Shown in pieces: positions 9,555 through 17,931 of a DNA stretch of 17,931 nt. The stretch comes from Amoebophrya sp. AT5.2 (taxonomy: Eukaryota; Sar; Dinophyceae; Syndiniales; Amoebophryaceae), in contig RXOD01004828.1 of assembly GCA_005223375.1 (NCBI GenBank), positions 1 to 17,931 of the forward strand, in the 5' to 3' direction. The notes below the pieces were generated by a model. The model ran no database searches. It was not told the origin of the DNA and was given only the letters and a program-made list of their open reading frames with translations. Positions within the stretch are counted from its first letter, which is position 1, and every line of letters begins with the position of its first letter. The translations under genes were made by a program, and so were the position numbers.

Positions 9555-10261
9555 GCGATCCCTGAAACGTTTGTAGTTTTCGTTTTGAAACAGAAACTGA
9601 GCGCAGGCTGAAGATGATCTGTCTCGCGCGGAACGGATTAGGAGCAGGGATTTGGCGATAGTCACACTTACAACGCGCCCAAGGATTAGGATTTTTGACG
9701 TTCCTGGAAGAAGGAAGAGCTATGTTTTGAAAATAAATTTTTGAATGATGAACCTGATTCGGTGTCATGCTTTTTTTATGTAGCGTTGCCTTGTTCAATG
9801 TATGTGCAAACAGAAACAGATTGTTTCGTTTCGTGAATGTTCAGTGAAGTTGTTTATTTTGCAAGTGAGAAAGCAAAGTTTCTAGGTCTATTGATTCGGG
9901 GCGAGGGCGAGCGATAAGTATAGACTGGCAAGATGTACTTGAACGCCCACTCACAGGACCACAGGAGGGAAAATGGCGCGAGAAGGAGTTCTCATCGAGT
10001 TCGAGTAAGGCCGTCGAGTTAGACTCAGAGTTTGAATTCGAGTAATAAAGTTGCAGTGGAGGAACTAAAATCAAAAAAACGAAGACCTCAAACTACTCAA
10101 AGAAATGACGTTTATGTTTATCGCTATCGCAAAAAGTAAAAGACGCAAACGCTGAAACACGAGACGAGGACAGTGCGCGGACTGAATTTTTCGTTTGGGT
10201 CTTGTTGCTGCTCTTTACGAAGCTTTCTTCATCAACCCTGCAAGCTGCTTTATGTTTTACC
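9555..10261. other. Gap: 3' flank and upstream region
   Basis: About 700 AT-rich bases between the genes ending at 9554 and starting at 10262. It holds AATAAA-like words (near 9731 and 10043), which could serve in 3' end formation, and a cluster of degenerate TCGAGTT/TCGAGTA words at about 9995-10045. Two minus-strand frames (9841-10074, 77 codons; 10093-10299, 68 codons) look partly protein-like but have no start, splice or family evidence, so I do not call them. Confidence 0.45.
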
Positions 10262-13200
10262 ATGGCGTCCCGGGGGTCCTCAAGCAGCAGCAGTGGCAAA
10301 CTTCTGAGTTCATTCTGGTGACCTCTCTGCCTACGTTGCGCGCGTGAAATCCACGTTCAGCGCCGTTCCCGGTGTCGGCGGCAAACCCCTCAAGTAACGA
10401 CTACTGCCTCAAGGTCAAGCTCCTGGAGACGCATTTCACGGTCGAGGCTGCCGGCCGCGACTGGACGAAGGTTCCCCTTCCGAGTAAGGAGGAGGTCGAG
10501 GCGCAAACCCTGGCTGAGCTCTCTGTTGACGAGAGTCTGCTGCCAGCATCAGCGGGGGAAGTTGGACATCAACCTGGCAGGGGAGGTGCGCCGCCGGCGA
10601 GAGTCGTGGTGGCGTCATCGTCGCCAACAGCGAACCCGCAAGGTCCTCTGGCAGCTGCAGGAGGAGAAGTGGGAGGAGCGAGCCCGATGAACGCCCAGTG
10701 GCAGCAGATGGATCTGTACAAGCAGCATATGATGATGCAGCAGTTCCAAATGATGCAACTACAGATGCAGCAGTTGCAACAGAATGGCGCGACGCCGCAG
10801 CAGCTGCAGGAAATGCAGATGCAGTTCGTGCAGATGCAAAACCAGATGGAGATGCAGAACCAGATGGGCATGGGGGGAATGCAGCAAGCAGCCGGGATGG
10901 GCATGCAGTGGATGCCCATCGCGGGGGGGCAGCAGTTCAACAACTGGGGAGGCATGCAGCCGTGGAACCCAAACGCCATGCAGCAACAAATGATGTATAA
11001 CAATAGGAACGGACCGTACGCCTACGGCGGGGTTGGGGGGGGCAATAGTAACAGTTGGCAATGGCATCACAACTACAACCCCTACGCCTACGGAAACAAC
11101 AATAGTGTTGGCGGGAAAAAATCGTTCAGCACAGCGATGGGTGAAAATATGCCAGCGCCGGACCAGGGAGGCGGTGCTAGCGCGAAATTGATGACCTGCG
11201 CCTGCCCTAGCGTAATCGCGAGCAGTAACCCAAACATGATTCCGCTGGGGGGCGGCGCCGGTCCTTCGAACGGATCCAATGGCACGAGCATGAGCCGCGC
11301 CGGCATTACATCAGAAGTAGTTCCGATGGATACGAAGTCGGGCCCGAAGAACGGTTTCTCCAGCGGTGGCTTTTCGAAGCACTTTCCGGCTCCACCGCCC
11401 CCCATGGGCATGACGGATTCCTCGCAAAGCACAGCGGTGGGTAAAAATATGCCAGCGCCGGGCCAGGGAGGCGGTGCTAGCGCGAAAATGATGACCAGCC
11501 CTAGCGTAATCGCGAGCAGTAACCCAAACATGATTCCGCTGGGGGGCGGCGCCGGTCCTTCGAACGGGTCCAATGGCACGAACACGAGCCGCACTGGCAT
11601 TACACCAAAAGTAGTTCCGATGGATACGAAGTCGGGCCCGAAGAACGGTTTCTCCAGCGGTGGCTCTTCCTCTTCGAAGCACTTTCCGGCTCCACCGCCC
11701 CCCATGGGTATGACGGATTCCTCGCACCTGTTGCCCACCATGAGCTCCGGGTCACCAAGTCAAAGCACTTCAAGTTCTGCTCCTCTATTTTTTTCGGCGC
11801 CAGCAGCTGCTCGAGCTCGGGCAGGCGCAGGAGGAAAAAATCCGGACCGCCACCCAGCATCCCTTGCCTCCGACGAAGAACTTCTGGTCGCGGAGCGCGA
11901 GCAGCTGTGCAATGTTTCCGGCGAAAAAGATCGCTCAACAGAGTCGGGGGAACATGAACCAGCAGGCGCTTTTGTTCGTCGAGCTCGAGACCGACCGCAG
12001 CTCCGACACCGACTTCCGTTTCCGACGACGACCACATCAACTTCAACAACCCATCAATCTCAACACGACGAGGCGAACACGGAGAATGCTGTTGGTGGCG
12101 ACAAGGACAACCTTGCTACCACTGGTAAGTTCGAGTTCTCCCCCTTCTTGCTGAATACGGACGCGGAAAAGTTTCTCGACGAGTGGCAGGAGTCGGTGAA
12201 TCTGCTGTGCGCCCCCGGCGCGCCGTTTTGTAACGACCCGACGTGCGGCGGCCGGGTTACGGTGTTGGAGAATTTCCTGCAACAAAGCGAGGAGAAACTG
12301 GCGGCGATTATCCGCGGGGTCGAAGTTGACCTGGACGCGTCTGACCTGGATGTGTTATTTGAAATTGTAGTCATAGGTATCATCGGTGGAGGAACCGCAT
12401 CGGCTCTGAAAATCGACGATGCGGAAGCGGTCTTTAAAATCGACGCAGTTCGTGCGGAGACAGCCCAGGGCCTGAAAGAGCTTCACGAAGCGATGTTCCG
12501 CGTTCGATGCCGTCTCTACGGGGCATTGAGCGGACATCAAGAGTTGAGCGGCTTTTTGCCGCCTACGCTGCCGCTGCGCCAGTGTGTGCATCTACCCAAG
12601 GTGGCCGCGTCAATGCGGCAAGAGTTTCGTCGCCCATGGCTGCCGCTGAGTATTCGGGAAAAATTCGGCGTACCGCAAACCGGAAAAAATGGAGCGTCGC
12701 AGTCGCCGGCATTCAGCGCGGCCGATTTCCTTTTCCCGGCAGAGGGGTCGTTGTCGGTTGCGGAACACGATGCTCGGAGAATACGAGACCCCCCGGCCGC
12801 CGCGTCTACGAGTAGCGAAATAGGCAAGAGCAGCGTCCTCGACATTGAGAAGGACTCAGACAGCTTGTTGCCGCTGTTGTGGCGTACCAAGATGCTGCCG
12901 GGCATAGTGATCGACAGCGTCGAGGCGTACGGAATTAGAAACGCAGACTCGGCGGCTGCAGGAGGCGGGAAGTCGAACAAGCCGACTTCGCAGACGGCGC
13001 CAAAAAAGAAGGACCAAAAAGAAAGGGTACTCTTCCGCAAATTCGCGGACCTATTCGAATTGAAACCTATCCGCGACATCCGCCTCGGCGTGCTGTCCGT
13101 CGAGGGCGGCGGGAGTGCCGCGGCGGCAGAGGAACCGCCGCTGCCGGATTTCACTGTTGCGAAGGCGTTCCATGATGAAGTGAAGCGGCTCCGACGGGAC

Positions 13201-15306
13201 CAATTATCAGAGAATGCAATGGAGGACGAGCAAGCGGCCTCCATCGACCGCGAGCGCCAAGGAGCGACAATCAGCAGCGTCACAACGAGGAAGAAGGCCA
13301 TTCATGAGAGCGATGCAGCTTTCGAGGTCGTCATCTTCAAGGAATCTGACAGGCCAGTAACTCGTCACAACCGGCATCCGGACGCTTTGTTCGAAGGCTC
13401 TCGCTCACTCTTCATTGCGACCGTGAGCGAACATGCCGCGCTGTTGAACTACTTCGACCACGATGATCGCAGCACCGTTGAGTCCGGCGGTTTCCCGGGC
13501 CGAGTTTGCAGCACGTTCACGAGCAGGGACGGCGCAGACTTCTCCTTCTTCGAAACCGTACCCAAGACCGAGTGGTGGTTTAGCGTCGAGAAATCTGCGG
13601 CGTTCGCAACAAGTTCACCGCAAAATGCGGCGGCCGGTGGAGATTCTCTGTCGTCCTCGCAGCGTACCAGCCACCCACTCCAGCCACTGCATTCAAAGAT
13701 TAAACCCGTCTGGCAGATGGTAGGACTCCACCCAGCCCCCAACCCTGCGTTGGTGGTCTGTGCCGATGAAAAGTCAAAAACGCGGCTCGAGGAGTTGTTC
13801 CGAAAGTGTCGGCTCACTACACGACGAGACTCGCCAATCGCTACAGGCGTAGCGCAGCCGTACTGGCGTGGCGGGCCTTTCGCCTCCTGGCTCCAGCAAT
13901 GCCGTGAGGACGCGACGCAGCCGCCACGAATTACGATTTGCGACCTGCTTGATTGCGTCCGCAGGTGGTGCCGCGAGGATCTCGAGGAGATGCGGAAGAT
14001 GAAGACGTCGCAAGGGAATGGCCGCACGTTGGAACAAAGCCGTTTGAAGTCTGCGTGGGCAGCGTTTTTCCGGTGCGAGTCGGTTCTGAAGAGCGAGGGT
14101 GTCCACGCGCTTCTCAAGGATGCGGGGCCGCTCCGGAAAGCCAGACGGCTGCAGCAGGAAACGAACAGCATCGAGCTGGGGACACCACGAGGCTCTGCCG
14201 ACTTGCCGTCCTCCTCCTCCTCCTCGCGGGAGCATCAAGAGCAGCAAAATTCAACGGATCAAGAAGAACAAGGAGAGCTGCTTGAAGACGCTCTCCTCAT
14301 CAGCCGACTGGACAAGTTCGAGAAAGAGATCGGGTGCTTCTTAGACGCCCAGGCCGAGCTCGCCGCTGCGGATATGGTCCACCGCGAGACGCTCCGTGGT
14401 GCCTACGATCAATCCCACCGCTGGGAGCTGATGTGGGAGCTTCCCGAGAAGGACGAAGATTTTGGCGGGGCGGAGGACATAGAAGAATCGCAAGCGCAAG
14501 AGGACGGAGGGGAGAAAGTTGGCAGCATGCATGATGTCGAAGTCGAGGGAGTTTGTTTCCAGGTGCCGGACATCGAGCTTGGAAAAGATCTGACCATTCG
14601 CGATCTATCCCAAGTGATCAAGTTCCATGATGCTGCGAAGACAAGAGCTGCGCCCTACAGTTTGCGCGCCAGCGATTACGTTCGTGATAATTCCAAGTCG
14701 ACAACCTCCGACCCAGTCGCAGGAGCATCCTCGTCCCTGGCCTCGGGTGAACATGGTGGAGGGGCAGCGGGCGCTCCCTCTTCCGCCTCGACGTCTGCAG
14801 CAGGTGCCACTAATTCTTCATTGTTGACTTGAACTTGTTTTTTTTTGTAGTTATCTCCGCTCCGCTAATGTCTACTTTTTCCGGCACATTTGCACCGGTG
14901 GCTCGTCGAGGTGTTGACTCACTTTGCGGAGTCATAAACAGAGTATATGTATTCGCACCCGCTGACACCAGGCGTAAGCAGCCTCGCCGACGCCGATGCA
15001 AAAACTCCACCGCCATTCGGCGAAGCGACTCTGATAATTTACGTTCCCCCCGAAGCAGAAGGCAGTGGAGGAGGACTCTTCGGAAATCGACGCGCTGGCG
15101 AGGGCTCTTCGGAAATCGACGACGATTCTGAATATGATTTTGACGATGACGTAGAATCTGATTTGGACTCGATGAACTTCTCACGCAGCGGGTACGACTC
15201 CGACGTATCCTGGGGGCGGCACCACGAGGACGAGCGCGAGAACATGCGGCATTTGCAAGACAAGGGTTTTTTTCCGCCCGGGCATGGAGGGTACTGGTTT
15301 GACTGA
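10262..15306 (+). CDS. Giant orphan protein, Gln/Met-rich, with duplicated 100-residue repeat
   Basis: Proposed exons are 10262-10307, 10361-14803, 14851-14910 and 14972-15306 (TGA). They total 4,884 bases, a whole number of codons (1,627 residues). The large exon's frame is closed on the left by TGA at 10345-10347, so an upstream exon is required; ATG 10262 (context ACCATGG) with donor GT 10308 fits phase, but this first exon is the weakest part. Domains by nucleotide: small folded-looking start (10390-10530, YCLKVKLLETHFTVEA); Gln/Met-rich tract (about 10693-10990); Asn/Tyr/Gly-rich tract (to about 11115); two tandem 100-residue repeats (11128-11727); Ser/Thr linker; then a long, probably folded region from about 12127 (FEFSPFLLNTDAEKFLDEW) to 14640 with no domain I recognise; acidic C-terminus (DDDSEYDFDDD) ending PPGHGGYWFD. 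The Gln/Met/Asn-rich part resembles prion-like or RNA-granule proteins in composition only. Codon use at 11914-12070 suggests the open frame may not be the translated one there. Confidence 0.7.
10308..10360 (+). other. Candidate intron, 53 bases, GT-AG
   Basis: An acceptor ACGTTCAG ending at 10360 lies just after the in-frame TGA (10345) that closes the large exon's frame. GT at 10308 is the donor that joins the ATG at 10262 in phase, giving MASRGSSSSSGKLL followed by Thr-Pro-Phe-Pro. Another reading frame (ATG 10252) is in phase with the large exon but has no usable GT. Confidence 0.35.
11128..11727 (+). repeat. Exact-period 300-base tandem duplication inside a coding exon
   Basis: Unit 1 is 11128-11427, unit 2 is 11428-11727. 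The two are nearly identical at DNA level, from AGCACAGCG to GACGGATTCCTCGCA. Unit 2 lacks six bases (a TGCGCC-like codon pair near 11202) and gains six (two Ser codons near 11667), which restores the 300-base period. Each encodes about 100 residues with NMPAP, PSVIASSNPNMIPLGGGAG, VPMDTKSGPKNGFSSGG and KHFPAPPPPMGMTDSS. High identity suggests a recent duplication. Confidence 0.95.
14804..14850 (+). other. Intron, 47 bases, GT-AG
   Basis: Donor CAG|GTGCCAC, a branch-like TTGAC, a run of nine T and acceptor GTAG at 14850. Reading through would stop at TGA 14830-14832; splicing adds VISAPLMSTFSGTFAPVARR in phase. This is one of the clearest introns in the window. Confidence 0.8.
14911..14971 (+). 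other. Intron, 61 bases, GT-AG
   Basis: Donor GAG|GTGTTG after VARR and acceptor ACACCAG ending at 14971. It moves the frame from the short exon into the final acidic exon, giving RRGVSSLADADAK with G plus GC forming Gly. Without it the short exon's frame ends at TGA about 15131 in an implausible Arg-rich tail. Confidence 0.75.
15076..15121 (+). repeat. 17-base direct repeat in coding sequence, read in two frames
   Basis: CTCTTCGGAAATCGACG occurs at 15076-15092 and again at 15105-15121. The spacing of 29 bases is not a multiple of three, so the copies encode different residues (LFGNRR and SSEIDD) in the final exon. Confidence 0.9.
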
Positions 15307-17041
15307 ATGTGAAGGAGTGAGCAGGAAGAGTTCGGCCCTACTGGAAGGGAAAAGTTCCTGAAAAGTTGAAGGTGAAGCGAGTGCTGATGGGCATCTCTAA
15401 CACTGGCTTTTCTTCACTTTCAGGTTGTATTCACTGCTTGGCTTTCATCCATTTGATTTTGCAGCGATATCGCGATTGCTTCCAACGACGGACATGCCCT
15501 GGGGCGCGGGTTATTGGCTAAGCAAAGAAAAGAGAGTACTATAATGTAAAAGTTGCACCAGATCTGATCATTTATTGGTTGCCGGGAAAGTCACGGATCG
15601 ATGCCATCGCATTGCGCGAAAAACTTCGCACCAGATCATCATAAACCGATGAAAGGCGAGGACATCGCACAGAGCGACAGGCAGAGACAAACGTGCTGCG
15701 CTTGATGCTGCGGCCGGTATATCTGTTGTTGTATGCGCAAGCGGCAGCTCTGGAGGTTCTAGTCTGCTCGTCATGTTGACCTGCACCATCGAAGTGACGA
15801 TGAAAATAGAGCTGAGCAACAGTAGGAGTAGCACATGTTGTTCCGATAGGGAGTGGGAGCCGACACGCCGCTTTGCGAAGATAGAGCTGAAAAAAGAGCT
15901 AAAAGCGAAAATGCCAAAGCCATATCCAAAACAGTAAGATATGATACTTCTACTACAACTGATCTTTTTTTAGGAGCTACTGCTACAACGTCGTGTTTAT
16001 GTCGTGGTACCGCACTACCAGCAGGTCTGGTCACTTTCAGGGCAGGAGCAGCGCAAAGCGACAAAAGACTGAAGGGCCAAATGGAAATGAAGGATAAGAT
16101 ACTTCCAGTTGCTTCTCATCATTGACTACTTTCGTAAGAAAGAGAGAAAAGGACTTCCCGCCAGTGCTCGTCATCATGGGCGCAGTCGAACGCTGAAGCA
16201 TCGATGAACCAGAAGATAGAACGCGTCAGAAGCCGGGATCTTTTTCATCTAAATTGCGATCCCGCTGACTGTCATAAGACCGACGGATCTGATGAGCTCC
16301 CGAATCCGCTGACTGTAATAAGACCGACGGATCTACTGTGGATGAGCTCCCGAAGCGGCTCAAAGTAAGAGTCTCTGTAAGTACCAAAGTGACCGGGACG
16401 CATCCCGCAAGCAATTTCGTTGGAATGTGGAATGTCGACGCGATCTGGTTCCAGAAGAGGAAACACAAAAGCAACGTGGATCAAACTCACTGACTTGAGT
16501 GTGACTCATCGGTCAAGAAGAACAATAGCTACACGAGATCAGATGGCATATGCTCGTCCCGAGTTTTTGATCCGGAAACCCAAATGCGCCATCGCTTTTT
16601 CCTTGCGCTGCGGCGAAAGGTCGTCTCCGAGGCCATCAACCCTCTCTTGTGATGATCTTCAAAGAAATCAAATTGAATGGCGCAGAATCCATCCTCTTGC
16701 TCTCGCAGAATCAGTTCTACGTTTAGTGGAATGACATTGGTGAAGCTCATCGCAGGCATTTTACTCACGATCAAAAGCTGCGAAAAACAAATTAAGTATC
16801 ACCGACGCAGCACGAAGACATGATGCGAACAGTTGTAGCGGCCTAGGTACACCAGGCACCACGTAGAGGACTTGCATTAAGAAAGTACTGGTATTCACGC
16901 TTTTACGACCAGGCACGCCTACGCGGCCCGTCGAGGCGTCTGATTGTTTTGTACACCGAAGTTGTATCACCATTACGCGACCCTAGATAGGTACCTACTA
17001 CCAGAGCGACATACAGCCACCCCCGCCAGCGATAGGATCGG
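15307..17041. other. Gap without a supported gene
   Basis: About 1.7 kb between two plus-strand genes. A bulged hairpin lies at 15368-15421 in the 3' flank of the preceding gene (GAAGGTGAAG pairs with CTTCACTTTC). The word GCACCAGATC occurs at 15556 and 15628. A 44/49-base tandem repeat lies at 16262-16354. Frames at 15853-16125 (+), 16420-16734 (+), 16272-16490 (-) and 16529-16774 (-) have some protein-like stretches, but opposing strands compete over the same bases and none has a clear start or splice evidence, so none is called. Confidence 0.5.
16262..16354. repeat. Tandem direct repeat, 44 and 49 bases
   Basis: Unit 1 (16262-16305) and unit 2 (16306-16354) share CCGCTGACTGT, ATAAGACCGACGGATCT and GATGAGCTCCCGAA. 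They differ by one substitution (C to A in CATAAG/AATAAG) and a 5-base insertion in unit 2. Confidence 0.9.
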
Positions 17042-17829
17042 ATGAATATTTCTGGCGGCTACAACTGGCCGGCGGCCCCGGATGCGTACGAGAAGACCAC
17101 GTTGATCGGCACGGGGGCGTCGGCGAAGGTGCACATTGCCAAGCTGAAGGATGGCCGCACCTGTGCGTTGAAGATTTTGGATTTGGAGGCGTTGGTCCAC
17201 GACGACGTTCTGGACGAGATCCGCAAGGAGCTGCAGGCCATGGCATTGTGCCGCCACCCCAACGTGATGGCGCACTACGTCTCGTTTCCGTACAAGCGAC
17301 AGATGTGGCTGGTGATGCCTCTAATGCAGGGCGGCTCCTGCGCGGACCTGCTGCGGAGCCACTTTCCCCAGGGGTTCAAGAACGACATCGGGATCCTGCT
17401 CCACATCCTGTACGAGACGCTGAAAGCCCTGGAATACCTACACGACCCAAAAAACGCGCAGATACATCGAGACCTGAAGGCGGCAAACCTCCTGCTGGGG
17501 GCGGAGGTAAGGAGCGATTTTTGCCTCTGTTGTCAATTTTGTTCTTTGATGGTTTAGATTTAGTTCTAGACGTACTTCTATCTATACTTAGACTTAGATA
17601 GACTTTTTACCAGCACCGATACCGATGAAACCGAATTAATTTGAAGAACTCCCCATCTCTAAATTCAGGGCGAGGTTTGTCTCGCGGACTTTGGCGTAGC
17701 GGCATCGCTGAAGGAGCAGCGGACGCGGCAGACGTTCGTCGGGACGCCCTGCTGGATGGCGCCGGAGGTGTTGCGTGCCGGGCAGCAGGGCCAGGGATCC
17801 GAGGGCTACAACTCCAAGGCAGACATCTG
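17042..17829 (+). CDS. STE20-family protein kinase, OSR1/SPAK-like (GCK-VI), 5' part
   Basis: Exons 17042-17506 and 17669-17829, continuing beyond the window. The ATG at 17042 follows an in-frame TAG at 17033. The kinase domain starts at about residue 16 ([18 protein letters not shown]): the glycine loop is GTGASA, with Ala instead of the third Gly, as in the OSR1/SPAK group. Then come the ATP-binding Lys in CALKILD, the helix C Glu in EIRKELQAM, the HRD loop [12 protein letters not shown], the metal-binding ADFGVAA, an activation segment with [13 protein letters not shown], and KADIW. The N-terminal [10 protein letters not shown] stretch resembles the OSR1 start. In animals these kinases are activated by WNK kinases at the activation-loop Thr and phosphorylate SLC12 cation-chloride cotransporters; that role here is inference. 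The Thr equivalent to the WNK site is present (QTFVGTP). The C-terminal part, where a CCT docking domain would lie, is outside the window. Confidence 0.9.
17507..17668 (+). other. Intron, 162 bases, GT-AG
   Basis: GTAAGG donor after LLLGAE and AAATTCAG acceptor before GEVCLADFG. The junction falls between the catalytic loop and the DFG motif and restores the expected kinase spacing exactly. It contains a small perfect stem, CTATCTA (17578-17584) with TAGATAG (17595-17601). Confidence 0.9.
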
Positions 17830-17931
17830 GTTAAGGGTTGAATAAATTCAGGTTCAGGTCGAGGGCTGTGGCAGGCGGACGTATGCCACCCGGAGCGTCA
17901 GGGTGGCCACTCGTGGGAGATTGCCCTCCCT
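17830..17931 (+). other. Start of second kinase intron (runs off window)
   Basis: After KADIW a kinase should continue with Ser and an (F/L)GI-like motif, but the frame goes LRVE then TAA (17843-17845). GTTAAG at 17830 is the only nearby donor. None of the remaining 100 bases encodes the expected kinase continuation in any forward frame I could see. A stem GCCACCC (17885-17891)/GGGTGGC (17901-17907) lies near the edge. Confidence 0.55.

Noticed and set aside
11088..11741. Minus-strand frame of 217 codons over the 300-base repeats
   Set aside because: It is the antisense shadow of the tandem repeat; the plus strand continues far on both sides in one frame.
12537..14171. Minus-strand frames of 254 and 240 codons
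   Set aside because: Antisense shadows of the large plus-strand exon with Ser/Arg-rich composition and no independent evidence.
1591..14832. Reassigned stop codons (a syndinian with reassigned stop codons has been reported)
   Set aside because: Frames of 712, 750 and about 1,480 codons are free of TAA, TAG and TGA, and stops fall at exon ends. The single TAA at 9100 is better treated as a local anomaly.
1..17931. Bacterial features, CRISPR arrays, insertion sequences, tRNA or rRNA genes, dinoflagellate spliced-leader sequence
   Set aside because: None was seen on reading the window; gene structure with introns shows nuclear eukaryotic DNA.

Overview
This window is eukaryotic nuclear DNA. 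It carries five plus-strand protein genes separated by AT-richer gaps of about 0.7 to 1.7 kb. The genes have GT-AG introns, third codon positions rich in G or C, and long low-complexity stretches (poly-Ser/Ala, Gln/Met, Asp/Glu, Gly/Pro). Several introns are very small (47, 48, 48, 53 and 61 bases, possibly 28 to 32). Compact spacing, one-strand gene order, tiny introns and orphan low-complexity proteins suggest a gene-dense protist, perhaps an alveolate such as a syndinian dinoflagellate. That placement is inference: no rRNA, spliced leader or marker gene is present to prove it. Reading frames of 712 to about 1,480 codons without internal stops argue for the standard genetic code.

Layout. 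67-340: last exon of a two-helix membrane protein resembling the C-terminus of PRA1/Yip3 (Rab acceptor) proteins. 1591-3729: an intronless 712-residue orphan, possibly secreted. 3730-5069: a gap with an imperfect inverted repeat (4170-4449). 5070-9554: a spliced orphan gene with coiled-coil segments, whose 3' third (8857-9207) is hard to resolve and contains an apparent in-frame stop and a frame change. 9555-10261: AT-rich gap. 10262-15306: a very large orphan gene with a Gln/Met-rich tract, an exact 300-base tandem duplication, and two clear small introns near its 3' end. 15307-17041: a gap with a 44/49-base tandem repeat and weak opposing reading frames. 17042 to the right edge: the 5' part of a STE20-family protein kinase of the OSR1/SPAK (GCK-VI) type, interrupted by a 162-base intron and cut by the window end.

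The genes share no visible pathway. Only two products can be related to known families: PRA1 (vesicle traffic) and an OSR1/SPAK-like kinase (in animals, control of ion cotransporters and osmotic response). The three orphans show no domain I can name. The most unusual material is the exon-intron structure: candidate introns of 28, 29 and 32 bases, near the lower limit known for spliceosomal introns, and a place in the largest gene where the frame with coding-like codon use changes although the annotated frame stays open.
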